Shown here: positions 7,980 to 18,932 of the stretch, piece after piece
How the letters are laid out: each line of letters starts with the position of its first letter
Numbering within the stretch: position 1 is the stretch's first letter
NCBI GenBank assembly: GCA_000432655.1
Contig: HF986300.1
Span: 1-34,160, forward strand
DNA: 34,160 bases
Direction of reading: 5' to 3'
Origin: Bacteroides sp. CAG:1060
Lineage (GTDB): Bacteria; Bacteroidota; Bacteroidia; Bacteroidales; UBA932
Notes under the pieces: generated by a model
Seen by the model: only the letters and a program-made list of their open reading frames with translations
What the model was told of the DNA's origin: nothing
Databases searched by the model: none
Translations under genes and position numbers: made by a program

Positions 7980-9782
7980 ATGAAAAAGATATTTATCCCG
8001 ATTTTTTGTGCTGTCGCTCTTATTGCGTCATCCTGTGAGGGCAAGCTCGAGATACCTCAGAAGGGTGTTGTAAGTTATGACTCTTACTATGCTTCTGATG
8101 CTGACTGTGAGGCTGCTCTTGCCAATATGTATGCCAACTATATCGGCAATGTGGCTGGTACCGAGGGTATTGATAACCCTGAGCAGGTAATTCTCAACTA
8201 CTCTGCAGATGATATTCTTGCTGCCGGTGGCGGACAGAATGACCATATGCCTTTCCGCGCGTTCTGTGAGTTCCGTTATGATGATAGCAACACTACTTTG
8301 AAGCAGGCTTATCAGCGTTACTACTATGCTGTTTATCACGCCAACCTTGTTATCTCCAACTTTACAAACGAGAACAGGGACGGTGCCGAGCCTAAGTTTA
8401 CAAGTGACTACACCAAGCAGGCTGTTGCCGAGGCTCGCGTAATGCGCGCTTATCTTCACTTCATGCTTGCCGCTATGTGGAACTGCCCTCCTATCATGGA
8501 TCGCGTATATGATTCCGATGAGCTTCCTACCAACGCAGAGAGCCAGAGTCAGGTGTTCGAGTGGGTTATCGCAGAGTGCGAGAAGGCACTTTCTTCAGGT
8601 GCTCTTCCTGTACGCAAGGACGTGAACGACAAGAACGCTACCGCACGTATGAGCAGAGGATTCGCTCAGTTCATCGCCGGTAAGGCCGCTATGTTCAACA
8701 ATGACCCTGCTACTGCACGCAAGTATCTCGGAGATTTGATTTCCGAAGGCAAATATGATCTCGTGAGGTCTGACGAGTATTGGATCAACTTCCATGTTCC
8801 TGGAGACGGTAGCTGCGAGAAGATTTTCGAGCCTAACGTAGTTGCAGACCCTGAGGTTCTTACCGAATTTGGTGGTTTCATGAGAAGCCGCTGGATGGTT
8901 GCCAACGTATTCTGCTGGCGTACAGATGTCCTTGCTTCTTCTCCTACCGTGCACTCTGGATTCCAGGGATGGAACGGTGGTGCCATCCAGCAGGATTTCG
9001 CCAAGAAGTTCCTTGAGCATGATGGTAATTCTCCGCGCCGTAGGGCTTGCTTCCTTACTGAGGAAGAGTGGCTTTATGAGATGGATTGGGATGGTTCAGA
9101 GTTCAACAATGGAACTCTCGAGCAGAAGAAATCCGACCCTAACCGTGGTATCAAAGCTGCTTCAGGTGTATGGAGCCATGGCCCTTACTTCGAATGGAAG
9201 CACATGGTATTCATGAACCCTCCTAAGATTCTTACCGGTGGTAAGGAGTATCCGAAGGACAACATGGATTACCTCGGAATGGGTCAGAATGGAACCAACT
9301 TCAAGGTTGCCCGTTATGCTGAGGCTCTTCTTCTCTATGCTGAGGCTTGTATAGGTTCTGCCGATGAGGCTAAGGGACTTGCGGCTCTTCAGGCTGTTCA
9401 GAAGCGTTCAGGCTCAGGTAAGGTTGATTCCCAGCTTACATTTGAGAACGTAATGGAAGAGAAGCAGTACGAGATGTGGTTTGAGTCTTGCCGTTTCCTT
9501 GACCTCGTTCGTTGGAGCAAGCAGGGCAAGGTGGATCTCGACAAGATCTTCAATCAGTCACCTCTTCACAAATTCGCTGGCAAGAACACTGTTCCTGTTG
9601 TTTTCGATGAGTTCTTCACAGAAGGCAAGCCGGGTTACCAGAAGTATCACAAGCTCTTCACTGAGCCTACAGAGATTTTCTGCAATGATTTCGTAGTAGG
9701 AAAGAGTGAGTACTTCCCATTCCCTCTCGATGTGAAGAATGCCAACCCTAATCTGCACGATGTTCTTGGTTGGGCCAAATAG
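7980..9782 (+). CDS. susD: SusD-family outer-membrane glycan-binding lipoprotein (susD1)
   Basis: 600 residues with a lipoprotein signal (LIASSC, lipidated Cys19) followed by EGKLEIPQKG, typical of SusD/RagB proteins. The N-terminal half has the tetratricopeptide-like helices of the family; near the C-terminus are ARYAEALLLYAEA and FESCRFLDLVRW, both family signatures. SusD sits as a lid on its SusC partner and captures oligosaccharides at the cell surface. It follows susC1 by 13 bp and must be co-transcribed with it. The gene is intact although its partner has a stop codon, which either dates the susC1 lesion as recent or means susD1 still serves by binding alone or with another SusC. A terminator hairpin follows at 9817. 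Confidence 0.95.
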   Translation: MKKIFIPIFCAVALIASSCEGKLEIPQKGVVSYDSYYASDADCEAALANMYANYIGNVAGTEGIDNPEQVILNYSADDILAAGGGQNDHMPFRAFCEFRYDDSNTTLKQAYQRYYYAVYHANLVISNFTNENRDGAEPKFTSDYTKQAVAEARVMRAYLHFMLAAMWNCPPIMDRVYDSDELPTNAESQSQVFEWVIAECEKALSSGALPVRKDVNDKNATARMSRGFAQFIAGKAAMFNNDPATARKYLGDLISEGKYDLVRSDEYWINFHVPGDGSCEKIFEPNVVADPEVLTEFGGFMRSRWMVANVFCWRTDVLASSPTVHSGFQGWNGGAIQQDFAKKFLEHDGNSPRRRACFLTEEEWLYEMDWDGSEFNNGTLEQKKSDPNRGIKAASGVWSHGPYFEWKHMVFMNPPKILTGGKEYPKDNMDYLGMGQNGTNFKVARYAEALLLYAEACIGSADEAKGLAALQAVQKRSGSGKVDSQLTFENVMEEKQYEMWFESCRFLDLVRWSKQGKVDLDKIFNQSPLHKFAGKNTVPVVFDEFFTEGKPGYQKYHKLFTEPTEIFCNDFVVGKSEYFPFPLDVKNANPNLHDVLGWAK

Positions 9783-9816
9783 TTCAAGTTTTTAGGACTT
9801 AAATAATTGATATATC

Positions 9817-9848
9817 GGAGGGCGCCTCGTTTGAGGTGACCTCCTTTG
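9817..9848 (+). terminator. Intrinsic terminator-like hairpin after susD1
   Basis: Nested inverted repeat: GGAGG (9817-9821) pairs with CCTCC (9840-9844), and CCTC (9825-9828) with GAGG (9833-9836) around a GTTT loop, then TTTG. It lies 35 bp after the susD1 stop and upstream of the enzyme genes, so it may lower or separate their expression from susC1D1. Confidence 0.65.
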
Positions 9849-9876
9849 TTATCTCTCCAATAATAAATGTAACAAC

Positions 9877-9900
9877 AGGCCGTTTGGGTTAGGCCTTTTT
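9877..9900 (+). terminator. Second, weak hairpin with T-run
   Basis: AGGCC (9877-9881) and GGCCT (9892-9896) form a 5-bp stem followed by five T. The stem is short, and its loop overlaps the -33 element of the following promoter, so its role as a terminator is uncertain. Confidence 0.35.
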
Positions 9901-9912
9901 GTCTTAAATTTG
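9883..9912 (+). promoter_or_regulatory. Putative promoter of the esterase/GH43/GH9 gene cluster
   Basis: TTTG at 9883-9886, an 18-bp gap and TAAATTTG at 9905-9912 match the Bacteroidota -33/-7 pattern. The ATG of the CE6-CE1 gene lies 31 bp downstream. With the hairpins just before it, this suggests that the enzyme genes form their own transcription unit. Confidence 0.55.
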
Positions 9913-9925
9913 TGTCACACTTTAA

Positions 9926-12106
<2,181 letters not shown>

Positions 12107-12110
12107 CAAT

Positions 12111-13277
12111 ATGAATCTAAGAACACGCTTGATGCCTTTGGTGATTATCCCGGCATTTGTACTGGCATCCTGCCAGACAGGACAGAAAAGTAGCGAGCCT
12201 GAGCAGACTAAGGTAGTAGTCGAGCCGGGCGAGCAGGCCCCGCTCATGGATGAAGGGCAGAAGAATTTCGGAGGCAGTGCGGCTGACCGCGACACTGCCG
12301 GCCGGGCTGCGCGCATGCGTGCCCGTATGGCAGAGATGAACAAGATTCGCACAGTTCATTTCAACGATCTCTCAATGAGCGATCCGTATATTTATCCGGA
12401 TGAGACCACCAAGACATATTATCTCACAAGTTCCGGTGGACGTATGTACAAGAGTAAGGATCTGGTCATGTGGGAAGGCCCTTACAACATAATTGACATC
12501 AGCGGTACATGGATGGAAAGAGCCGGATTTGCCGCCGCCGCCGAGATTCATAAGATTGGAGATTACTACTACTATGCAGGTACATGGAGCGATCACAGCG
12601 ACCTTATCCAGCAGGTCCCAAGAAGATACAACGTGCCTCACAATCAGACGGTTCTTCTGCGCTCAGAGAAACCTGAGGGTCCGTATGTGGTATTTGATGA
12701 GAACCCTGACCATGACTATCAGCCTCGCGAGTGGGACTGCATCGACGGCACCTTGTATGAAGAGGATGGCCGTATCTACATGGTATTCGTACATGAGTGG
12801 ACTCAGTTGATTGACGGAACCATGGATTATGTAGAGCTGTCAAAGGACTTGAAGCGTACAATATCAAAGCCTGTGACGATGTTCAGAGCTTCCGAACTGC
12901 CATGCTGCGGTGAGATGAACGGTCTTGGTGAAGCTACTTTCGGAAGGAAGATGCCGGGTTGGGTGACCGACGGACCTCAGATGTTCCGCACCCAGACAGG
13001 TAAGCTCGGAATGCTGTGGGCTACATGGGGAGAGGAGCGCTATCTTCAGGCAGTGTGCTATTCCGAGTCCGGAACCATCGCCGGACCATGGATACAGGAG
13101 CCGAAGCCGTTCCTTGCCAACAATTCCGGACACGGAATGCTGTTCCGCACTTTCGAGGGTGAACTCAGATATGTCGTTCATCATGTAGAAGGCAACGGAC
13201 CGCGTAAGCCTCAGTACTGGACTGTAGATGACTCCGGAGACAAGCTTGTTCTCGGAAAGCGTATAATCGTAAAATAG
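12111..13277 (+). CDS. GH43-type five-bladed beta-propeller lipoprotein with altered acid position
   Basis: 388 residues with a lipoprotein signal (VLASC, Cys21) followed by a Ser/Glu/Gln-rich linker. The propeller starts near residue 85 with SMSDPYIYP (Asp91, presumed base) and has CIDGTLYEEDG (Asp212, presumed pKa modulator). Where most GH43 enzymes have E-G-P for the acid, this one reads VTDGPQMF, with Asp, in a context (TGKLGMLWATW) that recurs in a subset of Bacteroidota GH43-like proteins; the true acid is uncertain. Likely action on arabinose or xylose linkages in hemicellulose, inferred from neighbours. A longer reading frame from 11988 exists, but it would lie inside the esterase gene and lack a signal peptide; ATG 12111, 4 bases after the esterase stop, gives a proper lipoprotein. 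Confidence 0.85.
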   Translation: MNLRTRLMPLVIIPAFVLASCQTGQKSSEPEQTKVVVEPGEQAPLMDEGQKNFGGSAADRDTAGRAARMRARMAEMNKIRTVHFNDLSMSDPYIYPDETTKTYYLTSSGGRMYKSKDLVMWEGPYNIIDISGTWMERAGFAAAAEIHKIGDYYYYAGTWSDHSDLIQQVPRRYNVPHNQTVLLRSEKPEGPYVVFDENPDHDYQPREWDCIDGTLYEEDGRIYMVFVHEWTQLIDGTMDYVELSKDLKRTISKPVTMFRASELPCCGEMNGLGEATFGRKMPGWVTDGPQMFRTQTGKLGMLWATWGEERYLQAVCYSESGTIAGPWIQEPKPFLANNSGHGMLFRTFEGELRYVVHHVEGNGPRKPQYWTVDDSGDKLVLGKRIIVK

Positions 13278-13286
13278 TTTTGAAAT

Positions 13287-14606
13287 ATGAATCATAAAGT
13301 TATCATTGCTTCTGCCGCTGCGTTGTGTCTTGCATCCGCAGCCTTTGCTCAGAACCCTGTTATCAGGGATCAGTTTACGGCCGATCCTACCGCTCGTGTT
13401 TTTGAGGGTAAGGTATATGTATATCCGTCTCATGATATCATCAGTCCGGTGGAGCCGGAGAGAAGATGGTTCTCCATGGCGGATTATCATGTTTTCTCGT
13501 CTGAGGATCTTATTGACTGGCAGGATCATGGCGTGATTCTGAGTCAGGAGAATGTGCCTTGGGGCAATCCGGAAGGATATTCCATGTGGGCTCCGGACTG
13601 CGTATATAAGAACGGCAAGTATTATTTCTATTTCCCTAACGCTCCGAAGAGCGGCCGCGGATTTGCAGTGGGTGTAGCTGTGGCAGACAAGCCATACGGC
13701 CCGTTTGTCCCTCAGGCTGAGCCTATCAAAGGCGTGACCGGTATTGACCCTTGTGTTCTTAATGCTTCAGACGGCAATTCCTATATTTACTGGTCCGGAA
13801 TGGGACTCAGGGGATGCAAGCTCAATGACAATATGCTTGAGCTGGAGGGCGAGTCTGTAAGACTTGACGCCAATCTTCCTGCAGGATTCAAGGAAGGACC
13901 GTTCATTTTCGAAAGGGAAGGAAAGTTCTACCTTACATATCCATGGGTTCAGGACAAGACCGAGACTCTTGCATACGCAATGAGTGACAGTCCTCTCGGA
14001 CCATTTGAGTACAAGGGACTTATCATGCTTCAGTCTCCTTCAGGATGCTGGACCAACCATCATTCTCTTGTAGAGTATAAGGGTGAGTGGTATCTCTTCT
14101 ATCACCACAATGACTATTCTCCTCAGTTCGACAAGAATCGCTCGGTTCGCATTGACAAGGTACATTTCAATGCTGACGGTACCATACAGACTGTAGCTCC
14201 TACACTTCGCGGTGTCGGTGTCACTCCGGCAAGATCCATTATCCAGATTGACCGCTACAGTTTCCTCAGCCAGGGAGGTACGTTTGTCGATTTTCTTGAT
14301 GAGCAGAAGCCTTTCGACGGCTGGTATGTCGCTCTTCCTAGAGCTGCTACCTGGGTTGAGTATGAGGATGTTGACTTCGGCACTACATCTCCGTCCAAGG
14401 TAAAGATGATGATTCGTTCGAAGAAGGGAGCCGAAATAGCGCTTTCTGCGGAAGAGAATAAGGACTTCGCTACGATTAAGGTTCCTGCTTCCAAGAAGTG
14501 GAAAGAAGTGACTGCTCCTATGGCTCTCGAACTTACCGGAATCAACTATATCCGTGCTACCGTCAATTCGGGTGATGTGGAGATAGATTGGGTTACATTC
14601 GAGTAG
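13287..14606 (+). CDS. GH43 arabinofuranosidase/xylosidase-type enzyme with C-terminal carbohydrate-binding module
   Basis: 439 residues with a signal peptide ending SAAFAQ. The propeller (about 25-310) shows all three GH43 acids: Asp33 in TADPTAR, Asp154 in GIDPCVLN and Glu203 in FKEGPFIF. The C-terminal 120 residues (about 318-439) look like a CBM6-type beta-sandwich, with YVEY-like aromatic segments and a closing DWVTFE. Related enzymes release arabinose from arabinoxylan or cleave xylo-oligosaccharides; the subfamily cannot be fixed by eye. It starts 9 bp after the previous GH43 gene and ends 3 bp before the next, so the three are one operon. Confidence 0.88.
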   Translation: MNHKVIIASAAALCLASAAFAQNPVIRDQFTADPTARVFEGKVYVYPSHDIISPVEPERRWFSMADYHVFSSEDLIDWQDHGVILSQENVPWGNPEGYSMWAPDCVYKNGKYYFYFPNAPKSGRGFAVGVAVADKPYGPFVPQAEPIKGVTGIDPCVLNASDGNSYIYWSGMGLRGCKLNDNMLELEGESVRLDANLPAGFKEGPFIFEREGKFYLTYPWVQDKTETLAYAMSDSPLGPFEYKGLIMLQSPSGCWTNHHSLVEYKGEWYLFYHHNDYSPQFDKNRSVRIDKVHFNADGTIQTVAPTLRGVGVTPARSIIQIDRYSFLSQGGTFVDFLDEQKPFDGWYVALPRAATWVEYEDVDFGTTSPSKVKMMIRSKKGAEIALSAEENKDFATIKVPASKKWKEVTAPMALELTGINYIRATVNSGDVEIDWVTFE

Positions 14607-14609
14607 TAT

Positions 14610-16190
14610 ATGAGACGTATTGGTTTTATGATGCTTGCACTGACGATGGCTTTGAGCTTGTCGTCGTGCAAGCAATCTGTTTCTACGATTGCGGTCAATC
14701 CGCTGACGTACACCGATATTCCTGACAGTGACATTATTCGCGTCGGGGATGACTACTATATGGTGAGTACCACGATGTATTATTGCCCTGGTGCTCCTAT
14801 AATGCATTCCAAGGACCTTGTGCACTGGAGAATTGTCAATTATGTGTATGACTGCCTTGAGGATGACGATGTGTATAATCTTCGCAATGGCCGCAATGCG
14901 TACGGTAAAGGACAGTGGGCTACGTCCATCCGTTATGAGAACGGTCTTTACTATGCGTTTTTCATAGCCAACGACCAGCGCAAGACATATATTTGCACTA
15001 CGGATGACATTGAGAACGGCACCTGGAAGAGAAATGTTATTGACCGGGCCATGCACGATGCCTCCATGCTTTTCGACAACGGACATCTCTATGTTGTCTG
15101 GGGCAACGGTGATCTTTATATTACCGAGCTTGAGCCGGATGCTTCCGCTATCAAGGAAGGCGGTGTGGATCAGTTGCTTATCAGCTCTCCTCGGGAAGGA
15201 TATATACTTAGGGCGGAAGGTGCGCATTTCTATCATATAGGAGATTGGTACTATGTGATAGAGATTGACTGGCCTGCCGGCGGAGTGCGTACCGAGACAT
15301 GCTGGCGCAGCCGCGAACTTCTTGGCGAGTATGAGAGAAAGGTCGTGCTTCAGGGTACGCTTGGCGGACGTAGAGACGGTATTGCCCAGGGACCTATTGT
15401 CGATACCCCTAAGGGAGACTGGTATGCAATCATGTTCCAAGATCACGGTGCTGTCGGGAGGGTTCCTACCATTCAGCCGGTTCAATGGGTGGACGGCTGG
15501 CCGATAATGGGTGACAACACTGTTCCGATGGAGCAGGTTACGGTGAATCTCAAGCCTTTCGGGGAGGATTACGTCTGGGACAATGATGAGTTTGACTCAA
15601 GCAAACTTGCTCTTGTATGGCAGTGGAATCACAAGCCTGTGGACAGCGAATGGTCTTTGACCGAGCGCAAGGGATGGATGAGGATATATGCAGGTGAGCC
15701 TGTAACCGGTATTGCCGATGCCCGCAATACTCTGACCCAGCGTACTGTAGGCCCGAGAAGCCGTGCCGAGGTGAAACTGGACGCATCTGCTCTCAAACCT
15801 GGTGCAAGGGCCGGAATTTCCGCTTTCCAGAGCAGCAATCTGTGTGTAGGAGTAGAAGTGTCGGAGGGTGGCCGTGAACTGGTCCTTAGAGAGAACAGCC
15901 GTATGCAGAAAGACAGGAAAGTGTACAGCGTTCCTATGGAAGGAACAGAGGTCTGGCTTAGGATTGACTATTGTTTCACTCCTGCAGAAGGCTCTGCCGA
16001 TCAGGCTGATACGGCCCGCGCTGCATATTCTTTTGACGGTAAGAACTGGACGGAGATTGACTATTCGCTGAAGATGCGTTTCACTCTGGATTATTTTACC
16101 GGTTACAGAAATGCGCTGTATTGTTATTCTACCGCAGAGGATGGCGGGTATGCCGATTTTGACTACTTCCATCAGACTTTAATCGACTAA
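14610..16190 (+). CDS. GH43 beta-xylosidase/arabinofuranosidase lipoprotein with C-terminal beta-sandwich
   Basis: 526 residues, lipoprotein signal (SLSSC, Cys20) and no acidic residues just after the cysteine, which argues weakly for a periplasm-facing position. The N-terminal propeller carries Asp39 in IPDSDIIR, Asp150 in MHDASM and Glu203 in RAEGAHFY, all three expected acids. From about residue 320 a concanavalin-like beta-sandwich follows, as in two-domain GH43 xylosidases where that domain shapes the active site. Best guess: exo-acting enzyme releasing xylose or arabinose from short oligosaccharides, feeding the XylE/XylB route downstream. The start at 14610 follows the preceding stop by 3 bases. 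Confidence 0.88.
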   Translation: MRRIGFMMLALTMALSLSSCKQSVSTIAVNPLTYTDIPDSDIIRVGDDYYMVSTTMYYCPGAPIMHSKDLVHWRIVNYVYDCLEDDDVYNLRNGRNAYGKGQWATSIRYENGLYYAFFIANDQRKTYICTTDDIENGTWKRNVIDRAMHDASMLFDNGHLYVVWGNGDLYITELEPDASAIKEGGVDQLLISSPREGYILRAEGAHFYHIGDWYYVIEIDWPAGGVRTETCWRSRELLGEYERKVVLQGTLGGRRDGIAQGPIVDTPKGDWYAIMFQDHGAVGRVPTIQPVQWVDGWPIMGDNTVPMEQVTVNLKPFGEDYVWDNDEFDSSKLALVWQWNHKPVDSEWSLTERKGWMRIYAGEPVTGIADARNTLTQRTVGPRSRAEVKLDASALKPGARAGISAFQSSNLCVGVEVSEGGRELVLRENSRMQKDRKVYSVPMEGTEVWLRIDYCFTPAEGSADQADTARAAYSFDGKNWTEIDYSLKMRFTLDYFTGYRNALYCYSTAEDGGYADFDYFHQTLID

Positions 16191-16205
16191 TAACATTATC
16201 ACATA

Positions 16206-18737
16206 ATGAACAAATTACAACTTATAGCTGCGCTTGCGTCATCTTTGTCTTTGGTGGCGACTGCATCTGCGCAGACTTTCCATCTCAATGATCTTGAGTA
16301 TTTCGAGACAAGAGGTGCCAATGTACTTGTGTACAATAATAAGTATGCCGGTATATTCGCCGATGAAAAGAAGGCCGGAGTGGAGATGATTCTTCGCGGT
16401 GTGCGTGTGGCCACCGGCGGCGGAATCCGTCTTACGAACGCACCGGAGCAGTGGGATATATATCCGGAAGTGGTATCCCGCGATGTGGACAAGAGCACTT
16501 CAACCATCTCTACCGAGCTCAGGTATGCTGATTATGACTTTACTTCCGTGATGAAAGTTCGTCCGCAGGGTAGCGGCGTCGTGGTGAGCGTAGTTCTTGA
16601 CAAACCGGTTCCTGCCGCGCTTGAAGGAAAGGCCGGACTTACTCTGGAGTTCTTCCCGGCTTCTTATTTCGGGACCAACTTCATGATGGACGGCAAGCCT
16701 CAGATCCTGCCTCATCATCCTGCCGGAGACACAAGGATGCGTCCATACAGCGACAGAGTCTCTCAGTTCTACGGACTTTCCACCTTTGATGACAGGGGCA
16801 GGGGAGAATACATTGACCTTCACCCTATCGCTGAAGGACATAAGCTTGTGATGGCACCGGAGAGGGATGACCTTATGGTTTCTATTTCTTCCGACAGCGA
16901 CATCAAGCTCTTTGACGGCCGTAATCTTGCGCAGAACGGGATGTTCGTGGCCCGTACCATTCTTCCTGCCGGCAAGACCGGGGAGGTGGCAAGCTGGTTC
17001 ATTGAGACAGTATATGACCCGAGGTGGGTTCGCGAGCCGAATGTGGGATTCTCCCAGGTAGGTTACACGCCTGCACAGAGAAAGGTGGCCGTGGTGGAAC
17101 TTGACCGCAACGACACTGTGCTTCCGACCGCGTCCATTATCAGAATCAACGACAACGGCCAGAAGGAGAAAGTTCTTGACGCCAAGGTCAATGTGTGGGG
17201 AATCTACTATCACAGATATAATTACGCTCAGATTGATTTCTCTGAAATTACAGAGCCGGGTATTTACTGTATCCAGTACGGTAAGGTGACCACCAACAGT
17301 TTCCCTATAAGCCGCGATGTCTATGACGGAAAATGGCATACTACTATGGACGTATGGCTTCCGGTACAGATGGACCACATGGAAGTAAACGAGGGCTACC
17401 GTACATGGCACGGCAACTCCCACAAGGACGACGCCCTTATGGCTCCTCTCAATTACGAGCAGTTTGACGGATACCGTCAGGGCTCAAGCACGAAGACCAA
17501 GTATAAGCCGCTTGAACATATTCCAAATCTTGCCATGGGCGGATGGTATGATGCCGGCGATTTCGATATTCAAGGCGGAACCGTAGTGGGAATGACCCAG
17601 GATCTTTCTTCGCTTTGGGAAGAGTTTGCTCCGGAGCGTGACCAGACTTATATCGACCAGCAGACCCAGTTTGTGGACATCCATCGCCCGGACGGAACTC
17701 CGGATGTGATTCAGCAGATCCTTCATGGTGCGTTGAATGTCAATGCTCAGGTGGAGAACATCGGTTTCGTATGTCAGGGCATCGTGCAGGGACATCTTTT
17801 CCAGTATCACCACCTTGGTGACGGCTCGACCATAACTGACGGATATATCTACAATCCTGAGATGAAACCTTACGAGAATGACGGACACTACTCCGGAACT
17901 CTTGACGACCGTCTCGTATTTACCGAGAATTTCTCCGCTGCCGGCACAATGCCTACCGCTGCAGCGCTTGCTTCTGCAGCACGAGTACTCAAGCCATACT
18001 ATCCTGAAGAGGCTGAGCGTTGTCTGAAGAATGCCAAGTTTATCTGGAACAAATATTCCAAAGATGCCGACCCTGCCAAGAATCCTCGTCGTGGTAACGG
18101 CTACTGGGGATTTGGTGATATGCGTTCTTCCGCTGCTCTTCAGCTGTGGATTACCACAGGAGACAATTCTTACAGAAAGTATTTCGAAAAGTCTCTTCTC
18201 GAGCAGGCTGCTACAAGACCTGCACTTGCACTTAGGGTGCTTCCGCACATGGATAATGCATTCAAGTCCAAACTCAAGGATGCCCTTGCCGCTTATGTGA
18301 CAAGAGTGAATGAGGCTGCTGCCAGCACTCCTTACGGCGTTCCAATCTCCGGAAGCGGATGGGGCGGCAACGAGCAGATTATCTCATGGTCATACACCAA
18401 CTATCTGATCTGGAAGAATTTCCCTGATATGATAGACCCTGAGCTGGTATTCAACGGACTTAATTTCGTCTATGGATGCCACCCTTACTCCAATGTTTCA
18501 TTCATTAACTCCGTGGGCGTGAATACCAAGAAGGTAGCGTACGGCAACAACCGCGCTGACTATACAGTCATCCCTGGAGGTATTGTTCCCGGACTTCTTC
18601 TTCTTGCTCCGGATTTTATGGAGAACAAGGACGATTATCCGTTCCATTGGGGCGAGAATGAGTGCTGCACCAGAAGCGTTCCTGACTACGTAAGTCTTTC
18701 AATTGCCTGCGAAGAACTCGCGAAGGCCATCAACTAA
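16206..18737 (+). CDS. GH9 glycoside hydrolase with extra N-terminal domain
   Basis: 843 residues with a signal peptide ending TASAQ. Residues about 24-276 form a beta-rich domain I do not recognise. Residues about 279-372 are the immunoglobulin-like domain usual before GH9 catalytic domains (VGYTPAQRKVAV to FPIS). The (alpha/alpha)6 catalytic domain follows, with Asp449 and Asp452 in GGWYDAGDF, the GCHPYSNVSF segment, and Glu819 in WGENEC as probable acid. GH9 enzymes mostly cut beta-1,4-glucans; some Bacteroidota members act on other beta-linkages. In this xylan-type cluster the substrate could be cellulose-associated glucan or a mixed hemicellulose. Last gene of the operon: a strong hairpin begins 5 bases after the stop. 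Confidence 0.87.
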   Translation: MNKLQLIAALASSLSLVATASAQTFHLNDLEYFETRGANVLVYNNKYAGIFADEKKAGVEMILRGVRVATGGGIRLTNAPEQWDIYPEVVSRDVDKSTSTISTELRYADYDFTSVMKVRPQGSGVVVSVVLDKPVPAALEGKAGLTLEFFPASYFGTNFMMDGKPQILPHHPAGDTRMRPYSDRVSQFYGLSTFDDRGRGEYIDLHPIAEGHKLVMAPERDDLMVSISSDSDIKLFDGRNLAQNGMFVARTILPAGKTGEVASWFIETVYDPRWVREPNVGFSQVGYTPAQRKVAVVELDRNDTVLPTASIIRINDNGQKEKVLDAKVNVWGIYYHRYNYAQIDFSEITEPGIYCIQYGKVTTNSFPISRDVYDGKWHTTMDVWLPVQMDHMEVNEGYRTWHGNSHKDDALMAPLNYEQFDGYRQGSSTKTKYKPLEHIPNLAMGGWYDAGDFDIQGGTVVGMTQDLSSLWEEFAPERDQTYIDQQTQFVDIHRPDGTPDVIQQILHGALNVNAQVENIGFVCQGIVQGHLFQYHHLGDGSTITDGYIYNPEMKPYENDGHYSGTLDDRLVFTENFSAAGTMPTAAALASAARVLKPYYPEEAERCLKNAKFIWNKYSKDADPAKNPRRGNGYWGFGDMRSSAALQLWITTGDNSYRKYFEKSLLEQAATRPALALRVLPHMDNAFKSKLKDALAAYVTRVNEAAASTPYGVPISGSGWGGNEQIISWSYTNYLIWKNFPDMIDPELVFNGLNFVYGCHPYSNVSFINSVGVNTKKVAYGNNRADYTVIPGGIVPGLLLLAPDFMENKDDYPFHWGENECCTRSVPDYVSLSIACEELAKAIN

Positions 18738-18741
18738 AAAC

Positions 18742-18773
18742 AAGGAGAGGATACTTTTTGGTGTCCTCCCCTT
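18742..18773. terminator. Probable bidirectional terminator between GH9 and tRNA-Gly
   Basis: Arms 18742-18754 and 18761-18773 pair at 12 of 13 positions (one G-T wobble included) around a TTTTTG loop. Rightward it follows the GH9 stop. Leftward it begins 13 bp after the tRNA-Gly 3' end and is followed by GTTTTTAG on the minus strand, so the better T-run serves the tRNA. Confidence 0.75.
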
Positions 18774-18786
18774 ATGTTTGATAGTG

Positions 18787-18857
18787 AGCGGGATACGGGA
18801 GTCGGACCCGCCTCCTTGGCTTGGGAAGCCAATGCACTACCGATGTGCTAATCCCGC
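18787..18857 (-). tRNA. tRNA-Gly(CCC)
   Basis: Read on the minus strand: acceptor GCGGGAT pairs with ATCCCGC, D-arm GCAC/GTGC, anticodon arm TTGGC/GCCAA with loop TTCCCAA (anticodon CCC), and T-arm GCGGG/CCCGT with loop TCCGACT. The discriminator is T, as usual in bacterial tRNA-Gly; CCA is not encoded. About 71 nt. It lies antisense between the GH9 and xylulokinase genes. Confidence 0.95.
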
Positions 18858-18873
18858 ATAGACTTAAGTTGAA

Positions 18874-18906
18874 TTGTGCAAATGTAAGGTTTTTTTGTTA
18901 ATTTTG
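18874..18906 (+). promoter_or_regulatory. Putative promoter of xylB-xylE
   Basis: TAATTTTG at 18899-18906 matches the -7 consensus TAnnTTTG, 27 bp before the xylB ATG. A TTG at 18874-18876 is a loose -33 candidate with a 22-bp gap, longer than usual. It lies just upstream of the leftward tRNA 5' end, so the sugar-catabolic pair probably forms its own unit. Confidence 0.45.
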
Positions 18907-18932
18907 AAAACTAAAACTACAAAAGAGAAGAA

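Noticed and set aside
14040..15485. 481-codon reading frame on the minus strand
   Set aside because: It lies fully antisense to two GH43 genes with all catalytic motifs intact; its translation has no recognisable domain, and its openness follows from the codon use of the sense strand.
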